Assembly: GCA_964450385.1 (NCBI GenBank)
Contig: CAYVEC010000008.1
Location: 1 to 64,000 of the forward strand
DNA: 64,000 nucleotides
Direction: 5' to 3'
Source of the DNA: JAKLFA01 sp964450385
GTDB taxonomy: Bacteria > Omnitrophota > Gorgyraeia > Zapsychrales > JANLHA01
The translations under genes and the position numbers were made by a program. The first letter of the stretch is position 1. The number at the start of each line of letters is the position of its first letter. Below the pieces are notes generated by a model that was given only the letters and a program-made list of their open reading frames with translations, ran no database searches and was not told the origin of the DNA. Shown here one piece after another: positions 16,274 through 24,478 of this stretch.

Positions 16274-19162
16274 ATGAACGCGCGATCAATTATTGTTATT
16301 GGAATCATGTGTCTTGTCGCCACTGTGAGTGATCTCCCGGGAGGCACGCAAGAGGCCTGTGCCCAGTACACGAATATCTTTCATTCGTATATGACCCAGG
16401 GGAAAGAGGCCCTCGAAGAAGGCCGCTACCAGGATGCACTGCTCTTTTTTGAGACTGCGCAGATCGTTAGCCCCGGAGACGCTGAGCTCAATCAGTATCT
16501 AAATCTTGTCAAGCGTCACATTGAGGATCGGATTCAGGGCGCTCCGATCCAACCCGCAAAGAGTCGAAGCGTTCCCGCTGATGTCCCAGCTGCCACGTCG
16601 TATAAAGAAGCAGCCCGTGTTTCGGCCAGCGCGGATCCCCGTCCGGCACTTGGGTCGAGACCGAAACCCGCGATCACGCGTGTGTCTCCTGAACCGGATG
16701 TGACAACACCTATCCTTGATCTGCCGCCGCAGGATCAGACCCCGGTTGCCGCCACCCCGAATGTCGCGCTCCCATACCAAAAAAATTTTAAAACGATCGC
16801 TCTTGACCTCGACGCGACACTCTGGGCATCACAGCCCAATACCCTTCTTGAGATCCCGTTAAATACAAAAGTCCTTGTCCGGTCGACTGCGACCATTGAA
16901 CGGTATCTGGTGATCATCCCGGACCAGATCGCGGTGGAACGGGTGAGCCATAGCGAGATTATCCTGACACCGCTCAAGCGCGGCCAGACATTTTTTCACC
17001 TCTGGGACAGCAATGACCAGCGCTGGACATTCAATATCGCGAACGTCCTGCCGCTGTCCGAGCAGAACATCTTCGACGTTAGCGAACCTCAGCGCCAGAC
17101 GTCCTTTGACAATTTCAAAATCACCTATGACACCTCCTGGAACTCGTTTTATACCGGGCCTAGTAAAAGCGATGTCGACAGGGACTCGATGCTGTTTCGA
17201 AATACATTCGGCATCTATGGGCCGACACCCTATGGCCGCGTTGACGGAAGCATCACGTATAGTCGAACCGATATCGAACCCACGAAGGCCAAGGATTATA
17301 CGGCAGGGATCACCGAGGGATATATCGGCCCACTGAAGGATTTTTCGCTCAGGATCTTCGATGCGCAGAGGGAGCTCTCGCCGCTTACGTTGCCGGGCCA
17401 GGTCTTTCGCGGGGCCCTCTATGAAGATAGTTTCGGGGATGGCACGTTTGACCTGACCCTATTGCGCGGCCAGGCGCGTCTTACGTATGGCCCGATCGCC
17501 CCAGGGCTGAGTCTGAGCGATGACACCTATGTCGAGGGCGGACGAATTCAATATAATCTCCCGGAGAGCAAAGATCTCGTTGCGGTGAACTATGCACATT
17601 CTTGGGGCGACGATCGATCTAGCGAGGCCAAGGACAAGGCCTATTCTGCGGAATACGAGAAACAACTGGGCGAGTATACCCGGTTTTTTTCTGAGGTCGC
17701 CCATGACGAGGATGAGACCGCGTATCGATTGCGAACCAAATATCAAGAAGGCCGGGACCGTTTTGAGCTCCGTTTTCGTGATATCCCGGCGGAATACGGC
17801 ACCGCCATGGGAACACCGATCAATCAAGGGGAAATCGGCACCGAGATGTCGTGGGGCACGGATTGGCACGCCTTTCAACTCTCCTCATATTTAGATGTGT
17901 ACCGTGACCACAGCCTGGAGAATCCGGAAGATCCCGATGCCTTGAACACCGACTTCTCATTGTCTGCCTATCGCCCTCTGCCGGGGAAAGCGGCATGGCG
18001 GACCGACGCCTATTTTTATCACACGCCCGGGCTTATCTCTGATGAGATTGATTATCGATTGAGCTCAACCCTTTCAAAGAATTTCTCCATATTTGGGAAA
18101 AACCTGTATAACTATCTGACGGGCAGTGTCCATCAAAAACGTTCCGACTCCAATCCCCAGACGGATTATGACCGAAACAGTGTGACCCTGGGGATGAATT
18201 ATCCGCTAACAAAGAAACTCCGTCTCTTCATGAATTATGACCTCTACTGGATCACCGATCGGGGAGGGGACAATAGTGAGAGCCATCCTGAGGCCCTGAC
18301 CACAAATCTGATCTACAGTCACTCGTTTAACGAGGAGTGGCGCCTCGAGTCGAGCATCTCGTATCGCGATGAGGAACGGACCGAAGGCAGCAAAACCTTT
18401 TTAGCCGGCGAGGACAGCCTGAGTACCGGTCTGAATCTCTCCTATTTCCCGACACCTGACTTAAGCATCTATCTGGATGGCCGGGTGCGCGACGTTTGGA
18501 CGGAAAAAAATACACAGGATGCTTATACTGAATGCGATGTCCGTTTTGGGGTCCGGTCAACCTGGGATACGGGACTGTCCTGGAATCCGCAGGGAATTGT
18601 AAATGGCTATGTCTTTAAGGACGTTAACATGAACGGCCAGCGTGATGCAGACGAACCCGGCATCGGAGGCGTTACGGTCCGGATCGGTGAGACCTCGGCC
18701 TTGACAGACCGGACCGGATGGTATTATGCCGATGTGCGCGCCGCCTCGGTCTTGATCACCCCTGATGTCCAGACGATCCCAACGGGATATATCTTTAAAG
18801 AGACGAGCGGGGCGCGCTATACCATCGGTCATGGATCCGCGATCACCCATGATATCGCCTTGACATCAAACTCAGGGATCTTCGGCGTGGCCTTCGTTGA
18901 TGCGAATGGCAACGGCACACCCGAGGCGGATGAACAAAAGCTCCGTTCGGTTCGCGTCCTGGTGAATCGTGAGTTTGAATACGTCACGGATTCTCGCGGC
19001 GCGTATTTTGTCACGGATCTGAAGGCAGGTCAGCATGATCTTGCGATTGATTTAGGATCGATCCCGATGGAATTTCTTCCAACCATTCCGCTCACGGCAA
19101 CCATCACGATCGATGAAGGTACAACCTACATCTTTAACATCCCTGTCCAGCCGAAGAAATAA
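16274..19162 (+). CDS. Usher-like outer-membrane protein: TPR, pilus-N-like, beta-barrel, two SdrD_B domains
   Basis: 962 residues. Order of parts: signal peptide (about 1-30); a TPR-like pair (about 33-75, ALEEGRYQDALLFFETAQIV); a proline-rich linker; a domain at about 169-258 like the N-terminal pilus/secretin domain (ALDLDATLWASQPNTLLEIP, then LTPLKRGQTFFHLWD); about 500 residues (274-772) of alternating strands with aromatic pairs, as in a large outer-membrane barrel; and two SdrD_B-type Ig domains (about 776-868 and 870-962), each opening with an Asp-rich calcium-like loop (DVNMNGQRDADE, DANGNGTPEADE). It is not FimD by motif. With the chaperone-like and subunit genes upstream it is the best candidate for the export channel or usher. 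Confidence 0.65.
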   Translation: MNARSIIVIGIMCLVATVSDLPGGTQEACAQYTNIFHSYMTQGKEALEEGRYQDALLFFETAQIVSPGDAELNQYLNLVKRHIEDRIQGAPIQPAKSRSVPADVPAATSYKEAARVSASADPRPALGSRPKPAITRVSPEPDVTTPILDLPPQDQTPVAATPNVALPYQKNFKTIALDLDATLWASQPNTLLEIPLNTKVLVRSTATIERYLVIIPDQIAVERVSHSEIILTPLKRGQTFFHLWDSNDQRWTFNIANVLPLSEQNIFDVSEPQRQTSFDNFKITYDTSWNSFYTGPSKSDVDRDSMLFRNTFGIYGPTPYGRVDGSITYSRTDIEPTKAKDYTAGITEGYIGPLKDFSLRIFDAQRELSPLTLPGQVFRGALYEDSFGDGTFDLTLLRGQARLTYGPIAPGLSLSDDTYVEGGRIQYNLPESKDLVAVNYAHSWGDDRSSEAKDKAYSAEYEKQLGEYTRFFSEVAHDEDETAYRLRTKYQEGRDRFELRFRDIPAEYGTAMGTPINQGEIGTEMSWGTDWHAFQLSSYLDVYRDHSLENPEDPDALNTDFSLSAYRPLPGKAAWRTDAYFYHTPGLISDEIDYRLSSTLSKNFSIFGKNLYNYLTGSVHQKRSDSNPQTDYDRNSVTLGMNYPLTKKLRLFMNYDLYWITDRGGDNSESHPEALTTNLIYSHSFNEEWRLESSISYRDEERTEGSKTFLAGEDSLSTGLNLSYFPTPDLSIYLDGRVRDVWTEKNTQDAYTECDVRFGVRSTWDTGLSWNPQGIVNGYVFKDVNMNGQRDADEPGIGGVTVRIGETSALTDRTGWYYADVRAASVLITPDVQTIPTGYIFKETSGARYTIGHGSAITHDIALTSNSGIFGVAFVDANGNGTPEADEQKLRSVRVLVNREFEYVTDSRGAYFVTDLKAGQHDLAIDLGSIPMEFLPTIPLTATITIDEGTTYIFNIPVQPKK

Positions 19163-19165
19163 CCC

Positions 19166-19405
19166 CTAATCGGCCACAACGGTTTGCAAGACCACTGCCC
19201 GACCATCACGGATGGCGCGTGATTCCTGCATCCTGAGCGGCGAAGCCGCAGTGTTGTCAGCCAGATCCATCTCGTGTGGGAAATAGTTTAAGCCGAGAAG
19301 ACGAGGGATCCTGACCGAGACAGTGAAGTTCTGGGTGTCCGCGAGTGCCAGTGGTGCGACGACTAGGGTGAAAAGGGCGATCAGAAAAAGAATCTTTCTA
19401 ATCAT
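19166..19405 (-). CDS. Small secreted protein under c-di-GMP riboswitch control
   Basis: 79 residues on the minus strand, preceded by AAAGGAG. A signal peptide (MIRKILFLIALFTLVVAPLALA) is followed by DTQNFTVSVRIPRLLGLNYF. The opening of the mature chain resembles that of the subunit-like protein at 14677 (x-F-x-V/I-x-V-S/R-I-P), suggesting a minor or divergent subunit, or one shortened at its C-terminus. It faces the usher-like gene, with only 3 bases between the two stop codons. Its expression must pass the GEMM riboswitch and terminator at 19432-19585. Function unknown. Confidence 0.7.
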   Translation of the reverse strand: MIRKILFLIALFTLVVAPLALADTQNFTVSVRIPRLLGLNYFPHEMDLADNTAASPLRMQESRAIRDGRAVVLQTVVAD

Positions 19406-19431
19406 GTTGGCTCCTTTCCGAGCCCATCATG

Positions 19432-19462
19432 AAAAAACCCTTCGACATTTGAAGGGTTTTTT
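19432..19462 (-). terminator. Intrinsic terminator between riboswitch and gene
   Basis: AAAAAACCCTTC at 19432-19443 pairs with GAAGGGTTTTTT at 19451-19462 (12 base pairs, 7-base loop). Read on the minus strand it ends in a T-run 26 bases before the gene's ATG, so it is the likely expression platform of the riboswitch. Because the stem is A/T-flanked on both sides, it should also stop plus-strand transcripts coming from the appendage operon. Confidence 0.85.
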
Positions 19463-19489
19463 CGTTAACGGAACTCTCGTTTAGATCGA

Positions 19490-19585
19490 GTTACGGTAGC
19501 CTGACGACCATATCCCCACATGGCTAAGGACTTAGGTTCACGGCTTTGTGCCCTACTCTTTCGAGTAGTTTACCTTTCAAATTGT
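19490..19585 (-). ncRNA. Cyclic di-GMP-I riboswitch (GEMM-I aptamer)
   Basis: Read on the minus strand, the region shows the GEMM-I pattern: GGTAAAC, a 5-base-pair stem TACTC/GAGTA closed by a GAAA tetraloop (tetraloop at 19559-19562), then GGGCACAAAGCC, CCTAAG, an ATATGG receptor-like segment and GGCTACC at the 3' side. These match the conserved AAACC-GAAA-GGGACGCAAAGCC-CCTAA core of class I c-di-GMP riboswitches. A promoter lies directly upstream and an intrinsic terminator downstream, before the secreted-protein gene. Whether the ligand turns expression on or off could not be decided by eye. Confidence 0.9.
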
Positions 19586-19592
19586 CACTTAA

Positions 19593-19622
19593 AGTATAAC
19601 ATCCTGTTTTCGAGCAATGCAA
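19593..19622 (-). promoter_or_regulatory. Sigma-70-type promoter of the riboswitch transcript
   Basis: On the minus strand TTGCAT (19622-19617) and TATACT (19598-19593) are separated by 18 bases. The start is expected near 19586, exactly at the 5' edge of the c-di-GMP aptamer. Confidence 0.7.
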
Positions 19623-19763
19623 ACCAGGTGGGCCGGGAAATCGAATTTTTATCAGGTGTTAAAAAATCCAATTTTAGTGTAAAGCATTGATGTATATTGT
19701 GTTATAGTAATGCGGATTTAAAAGGAGAAAACGCTTTCTTTTTTTAACAAAAAAAGGTGGTAT

Positions 19764-20672
19764 ATGCGGCACAAGACTCTTTCGCATTATGTTATTTTAT
19801 TCGGCAAGGGTTTCTGTATGGGCATCGCGGATGTGATCCCGGGCGTCTCAGGAGGCACGATCGCCTTCATGGTCGGCATTTATGAAGAACTGATCAATGG
19901 AATCCATGCGTTCAACATCACATTTCTTAAAACCATCCTGCGCGGGGATATCTGCGGGGCCTTCGGTCTCATCCCCTGGCGATTCCTGTTTGCGGTGTTT
20001 GGTGGCATCCTTACCGCGATTTTTAGTCTGTCGCATCTCATGAAATGGCTGCTTCAGAACCATCCGGTTCCTGTGAACGCCTTCTTTTTTGGACTGGTTG
20101 CTGCGACAGTCGTGATCATCGCACGATCGATCCGCCGGCCGGATTTTGCTCAGCTTGCTGTTGGGATCATCGCCGCATGGATCATGTATATGATCGTGGG
20201 GTTATTGCCGATCGAGACGCCAACGAACCTGGCGTTTCTCTTTTTCTGCGGGATCATCGCAATCTGTGCGATGATCCTTCCGGGGATATCAGGCGCCTTT
20301 ATCCTGCTTATCCTTGGAAAATATGATTACATCATTACGGCCGTGGCGGATCGTAATTTTATAATTTTATTTGTTGTGGCCGCCGGATGCGCGGTGGGTT
20401 TGTTGTCGTTCATCCGTGCTCTCAAATGGCTGTTCCTGCGGTACCATGATTTGACCCTGGCCGTCCTGAGCGGTCTCGTCTTGGGCTCCTTGCGGCGGAT
20501 CTGGCCATGGAAGGCAGCACTCCGATCGGAGTTGCCCATCGGAGACATGGTTTCCGTTGAACAGATCAATATCCTGCCCCAGGCCCTCGACACCGAGGTG
20601 ACGACCGCGCTCGGCCTTATCGTGCTCGGGATCATAGTGAGCATGGTCCTATCAAAGCTCGATCAATCGTAA
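19764..20672 (+). CDS. DUF368 (PopT-like) membrane protein, probable polyprenyl-phosphate transporter
   Basis: 302 residues, with AAGGTGG at 19755-19761. The family signature GMADVIPGVSGGTIAFMVGIY is present as MGIADVIPGVSGGTIAFMVG near residue 14, with about eight hydrophobic segments and the second conserved block ILPGISGAFILLILGKYDYI near 173. DUF368 proteins of the PopT type have been shown to return undecaprenyl phosphate to the inner leaflet for reuse in envelope polymer synthesis. The gene stands alone after the appendage locus and converges with the next gene. Confidence 0.85.
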   Translation: MRHKTLSHYVILFGKGFCMGIADVIPGVSGGTIAFMVGIYEELINGIHAFNITFLKTILRGDICGAFGLIPWRFLFAVFGGILTAIFSLSHLMKWLLQNHPVPVNAFFFGLVAATVVIIARSIRRPDFAQLAVGIIAAWIMYMIVGLLPIETPTNLAFLFFCGIIAICAMILPGISGAFILLILGKYDYIITAVADRNFIILFVVAAGCAVGLLSFIRALKWLFLRYHDLTLAVLSGLVLGSLRRIWPWKAALRSELPIGDMVSVEQINILPQALDTEVTTALGLIVLGIIVSMVLSKLDQS

Positions 20673-20677
20673 CCCTG

Positions 20678-21361
20678 CTACACCAGGGATCGGATCACAT
20701 CAACGGCGTTTCGCTGGGCGTCGAAAACTTTTTCAGACGACTGCTGCGGCATCTCATAAGGATTGTCGATGCCGATCCGGTCTGTGACATAGAGCACGGC
20801 AAGGATCGGACGGCCGATATGCGTCGCGGCCTGAATCACAGCCGCGCTCTCGAGGTCCACGACATCAACCTCGAGGGCCTGAAAACGGTCGATCAAGGTG
20901 GGCTCTAAAAGGATTGAATTCACCGATGCGGCGGTCACGGTCGGCAACTTCCGGTCGGCCAACTCTTCACGAAGCAAATCTGCGGTTGGCACAGGCCCGC
21001 CCACCGGGGGTCGGCCTGTTAAGATCTGGCTGAACGATCCTATGTCATACGACTTCCCGACCAGGACAAGGGAACCGACCCCGAGACCCGAGGAGGGGAG
21101 ACACCCGCAGCTGCCGATAAAAACAATCTGGCGGCACGGGGAATCTTGGAGTAGTAACACCGCATCTCCCGCGAAGCATTCACCCATGCGAGTCTCAATA
21201 AGGGTTAAACCATGAGCGCTACCCGCTCGGTAGGGGAAACCCTTGCTAAGCTCGGTGAGCCCTAGACCCTCGAGAACGGATCGGTGCAGAAACGGCATGA
21301 GCACACATGTTCGTTCAAAATTTTTCACCGAGCATCCAAAAACACGATCATTCGGTATCAT
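20678..21361 (-). CDS. Nucleoside phosphorylase / MTA-SAH nucleosidase superfamily protein
   Basis: 227 residues on the minus strand from the ATG at 21361, preceded by AAAGGGA; a TTG seven codons upstream is less likely. The fold marks of the PNP/UDP superfamily are seen: ETRMGECFAGDAV, IVFIGSCGCLPSSGLGVGSLV (phosphate or substrate loop) and DVVDLESAAVIQAA, which carries the Glu that binds the ribose. The sequence is shorter than most purine phosphorylases, and whether it is a phosphorylase or a hydrolase, and for which base, is not clear. It is transcribed divergently from the aldo/keto reductase. Confidence 0.75.
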   Translation of the reverse strand: MIPNDRVFGCSVKNFERTCVLMPFLHRSVLEGLGLTELSKGFPYRAGSAHGLTLIETRMGECFAGDAVLLLQDSPCRQIVFIGSCGCLPSSGLGVGSLVLVGKSYDIGSFSQILTGRPPVGGPVPTADLLREELADRKLPTVTAASVNSILLEPTLIDRFQALEVDVVDLESAAVIQAATHIGRPILAVLYVTDRIGIDNPYEMPQQSSEKVFDAQRNAVDVIRSLV

Positions 21362-21399
21362 ATGATTTGTCCCTTTGTTCAATCAAAATTTATGTTAGA

Positions 21400-21428
21400 A
21401 TTATAACATTTCCGACGCCGAAACGTAA
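21400..21428 (-). promoter_or_regulatory. Probable promoter of the nucleoside phosphorylase-like gene
   Basis: On the minus strand TTACGT (21428-21423) and TATAAT (21405-21400) are 17 bases apart, giving a leader of about 30 bases. The -35 box is weak. Confidence 0.45.
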
Positions 21429-21437
21429 GGAGGAATC

Positions 21438-22373
21438 GTGGAATACCGAAATCTACACCCGGCCTTGCCGCAGGTCTCTGCCTTGGGCCTCGGCACATGG
21501 CCCTTTAGCGGGGATGCGACGTGGGGGAGTACGGATGAGGCGTCGTGCGTCGGCGTCATCGACTGTGCCCTCGAGCACGGCATCAATCTTATCGACACGG
21601 CTCCGATCTACGGCATCGGCCGCGCCGAGCAGGTCGTGGGTCAGGCCTTACGTCACCATGACCGGTCCCGCGTCTACGTCGCGACAAAATGCGGACTCCG
21701 AAAAAACGGCAACCGGATCACCGTTGACCTTTCCCCTGAATTCATTGATGAAGAAATCGATCGCTCGCGGCGTTTTCTAAATACTGATTATATCGACCTC
21801 TATCAATGCCACTGGCCTGACCCAACGACCCCTGTGCGAGCGACCGTTGACAAGCTCATGGACCTCGTTCGGTCCGGCACGATCCGGGCCTTTGGGGTAT
21901 CGAATTTCTCAAAGGCTGAACTGAATGAGATCGCGGACCTTGGTCCGGTTGCATCACTCCAGTCGCAGCTTTCGCTCCTGGACCGCGGCGTTCAGGAGAA
22001 GGGGATCCTCAGTGCGTGCCACGACCGCGGGATCGGATTTCTTGCCTACGGACCGCTCGCCGGCGGGATCCTATCCGGAAAATATCGAACACCTCCGGCG
22101 TTGTCAAAGGCCGATGTCCGGCAGTTTTTTTACAAACACTATCAAGGCCGGAACTTCGATCAGGCCCAGGCCCTGGTTGCCCGCCTGTCCGCCATGGGGC
22201 ATCCGCTTCATCAGACCGCGATCAACTGGGTGCGTCAGCAGCCAGGGGTGACATCTGTCCTCATCGGGGCCCGGACCACGGATCAGCTGCTCGCGAACAT
22301 CGCAGCCTTCGATTGGACACTCTCCGAAACCGAGATGAGCCAGATCGGTCAGGCGCTTAACGTCACCCCATGA
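21438..22373 (+). CDS. Aldo/keto reductase
   Basis: 311 residues from GTG 21438, behind AAGGAGG. The AKR TIM barrel and its catalytic residues are visible: Asp in NLIDTAPIYG, Tyr in the same segment, Lys in VYVATKCG and His in YQCHWPDP. The C-terminal NADPH-binding block SVLIGARTTDQL is present. These enzymes reduce aldehydes or ketones with NADPH; the substrate cannot be told. The stop codon overlaps the next ATG (ATGA), coupling it to the radical SAM gene. Confidence 0.9.
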   Translation: MEYRNLHPALPQVSALGLGTWPFSGDATWGSTDEASCVGVIDCALEHGINLIDTAPIYGIGRAEQVVGQALRHHDRSRVYVATKCGLRKNGNRITVDLSPEFIDEEIDRSRRFLNTDYIDLYQCHWPDPTTPVRATVDKLMDLVRSGTIRAFGVSNFSKAELNEIADLGPVASLQSQLSLLDRGVQEKGILSACHDRGIGFLAYGPLAGGILSGKYRTPPALSKADVRQFFYKHYQGRNFDQAQALVARLSAMGHPLHQTAINWVRQQPGVTSVLIGARTTDQLLANIAAFDWTLSETEMSQIGQALNVTP

Positions 22374-23737
22374 TGACTCGACCCTCACGTGATGCCATCT
22401 CAACGTATCTGATCGAGGCCTTTCCGAAATTCGGATACAGTAAACACAAGGAACTCGTGGCGCTCATTGATGAGATCATCGCGATCACAGGCCGCACGAT
22501 CCCTGACATCATTCCCTCCGAGTCCCTGATTCAGCGGAATTTTCCGATATTAAAACGGCATCTCCTGGCGCTTCGTTTTCCGCATTTGCGGGAACATGAA
22601 CGTCCGAAGGCGACCTATTTTCATAGTGAGGAGACCGCAGGGGGCCGCATGGCACCGGCCGTGACCCCCGCCGCCTGGCAGCCAAAAAACATTTTTGTTG
22701 AACATGATGTCTGGGGTTGTGACCTGCACTGCCGTTTGGCCGAACGGTTCCCAGCTGCCCGGATCACGGAGATTTCCCGACGGAAAGAAGCGATCGCTAC
22801 AATCCACCTTGGACCGGAAAGTTATAATGAACGGCTCGCGACGGTCTTTATCATCAAAGAACGGATCGATTTTTTCGCCGGGTGCCCGTGTTCCGCGGGA
22901 TCTCAGTCCTGCGGATATCACATCATGAACGCCGGTGTCGGCTGCGGATTCGACTGCGCCTATTGTTTTCTCCAAGGGTATCTCAATACCCCCGGGATCA
23001 CCTTCCCGGGTAATCTGGAAGATTTTTTCAAGGCATTTAAGCAGAAACATTTTCCCGGAATGCGACTTGGGACCGGGCAATTCACGGATTCGCTTATCTT
23101 TGATGAGGCGACCGGGTTTTCCGAGAGGCTCGTCGAATTTTTTTCCGGTTATCCCAACGTCTTTTTTGAATTCAAGACCAAAAGCCGCATGATCGATCGT
23201 CTCCTGGCCGTTCCCGCGGCCCCCAATATTGTTATCTCGTGGTCGCTTAATCCTGACACGATCATCAACCAGGTCGAGTTCGGGACCGCCGCGCTTGAGG
23301 AACGCCTGGCAGCCGCCGCCGACTGCGCCCGACATGGATACTCGATCGGATTTCATTTTGACCCGATCATCTGGTACAAGGGATGGGAGGGGGACTACGC
23401 CAATGTCGTCGACGAGATTTTCAAGGCGGTTCCGGCATCACAGATCCAATGGATCAGCCTCGGGTGTCTGCGGATGACCCGGCATCTGCGCGAATGCATT
23501 CGCCAGCGGTTCCCAGATAACAGGATCCTCCATGCCGAACAGGTCATTGATTTTGACGGAAAGATCCGCTATCCCGAACGGATCCGTCGAGAGATCTACA
23601 GGTTCATGATCACGCAAATTCACACCATCAGCACGGAAATTCCGGTCTACCTCTGCATGGATGATCCCGGGCTCAGCCGCGCGCTCGGCCTGCCTTCACC
23701 AGGATTTCGTTCCCCAAAAGAGGCGCAGCGTGGTTGA
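22370..23737 (+). CDS. Spore photoproduct lyase-type (SPL family) radical SAM protein
   Basis: 455 residues. The radical SAM cluster motif is C-x3-C-x2-C in GCGFDCAYCFLQGYLNT (near residue 197), the form typical of the SPL family, and is preceded by GCPCSAGSQSCGYH with extra cysteines. Further family marks are EFKTKSRMID and VISWSLNP. True photoproduct lyases repair the UV spore thymine dimer, but this genome shows no sign of sporulation, so another photoproduct or substrate is possible. It is translationally coupled to the aldo/keto reductase upstream. Confidence 0.75.
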   Translation: MMTRPSRDAISTYLIEAFPKFGYSKHKELVALIDEIIAITGRTIPDIIPSESLIQRNFPILKRHLLALRFPHLREHERPKATYFHSEETAGGRMAPAVTPAAWQPKNIFVEHDVWGCDLHCRLAERFPAARITEISRRKEAIATIHLGPESYNERLATVFIIKERIDFFAGCPCSAGSQSCGYHIMNAGVGCGFDCAYCFLQGYLNTPGITFPGNLEDFFKAFKQKHFPGMRLGTGQFTDSLIFDEATGFSERLVEFFSGYPNVFFEFKTKSRMIDRLLAVPAAPNIVISWSLNPDTIINQVEFGTAALEERLAAAADCARHGYSIGFHFDPIIWYKGWEGDYANVVDEIFKAVPASQIQWISLGCLRMTRHLRECIRQRFPDNRILHAEQVIDFDGKIRYPERIRREIYRFMITQIHTISTEIPVYLCMDDPGLSRALGLPSPGFRSPKEAQRG

Positions 23738-23762
23738 CCCGACCGGTTTTTTTCGTTATAAT
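23734..23762 (+). promoter_or_regulatory. Sigma-70-type promoter of the HAD/NAD kinase/mutY/surE operon
   Basis: TTGACC at 23734-23739 and TATAAT at 23757-23762 are 17 bases apart. The start near 23769 lies downstream of the ATG at 23768, which supports 23792 as the true start of the HAD gene. Confidence 0.7.
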
Positions 23763-23791
23763 CCCCAATGTTTTCTTACCAAGGACAGACA

Positions 23792-24478
23792 ATGACCGAC
23801 GTGACGTGTCGCGCGATTATTTTCGATATGGATGGTGTGATCACCGATACTATGCCTGATCACTTCGAGGCCTGGCGCCAGGTCCTGGCCGGGGACGGTC
23901 TCGCCATTACGGCCCATGACGTCTATAAACGGGAGGGCGGCCGGGGGATCAGTGGACTCTGCGAGATCTATGAGGAATACGGCCGCACCTGCGATGCCGA
24001 GAAGGCCCGTGCCCTCTTGGCACAAAAGGAACGGACCTTTTCAGCGATCTCCCGATTAAAATTTATCCCTGGCGCCCAGGAATTCATCGAGCGTCAGTCC
24101 CAGAAAGGATTTCATCTGGGCTTGGTGACAGGCACCTCACGTGATGAGGTCAATACCCTCTTGCCCGACGGCCTACGAGCCCGATTTGAGGTGATCGTCA
24201 CCGGAAGTGATGTGACGCGTGGAAAACCTGACCCGGAACCGTACCAAAAAGCCCTGGACCTTCTTGGGATCACGGCTGACGAGGCCGTGGTCATCGAGAA
24301 CGCACCGTTTGGGATCCAATCGGCTCGGGCCTGCGGGATTCCCTGCTTCGGGCTGACAACATCCCTGCCCTCGGAATTCTTGACCGAGGCCACGATGCTT
24401 TTTCACTCGTTTCAAGAGATGAATAACCAGGTGTCATTCCATCTTCCCAGAACGGAGAGGGGCCATGGCCATCCGTAG
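23792..24478 (+). CDS. HAD-superfamily phosphatase / phosphoglucomutase-like
   Basis: 228 residues from ATG 23792, chosen because AAGGA lies 7-8 bases upstream and the promoter's start point is near 23769. The Asp nucleophile sits in IFDMDGVITDT; motif II is in VTGTSRDEV and motif III/IV in GKPDPEPYQKAL and VVIENAPFGIQSARACG. The cap and the motifs match the beta-phosphoglucomutase/phosphoglycolate phosphatase branch. The substrate is not defined. It overlaps the NAD kinase gene by 14 bases. Confidence 0.85.
   Translation: MTDVTCRAIIFDMDGVITDTMPDHFEAWRQVLAGDGLAITAHDVYKREGGRGISGLCEIYEEYGRTCDAEKARALLAQKERTFSAISRLKFIPGAQEFIERQSQKGFHLGLVTGTSRDEVNTLLPDGLRARFEVIVTGSDVTRGKPDPEPYQKALDLLGITADEAVVIENAPFGIQSARACGIPCFGLTTSLPSEFLTEATMLFHSFQEMNNQVSFHLPRTERGHGHP

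Noticed and set aside
22550..23356. Long open frame on the minus strand (268 codons) opposite the SPL-type gene
   Set aside because: It is a mirror of the codon pattern of the plus-strand radical SAM gene, has no ribosome-binding site and shows no family motif.
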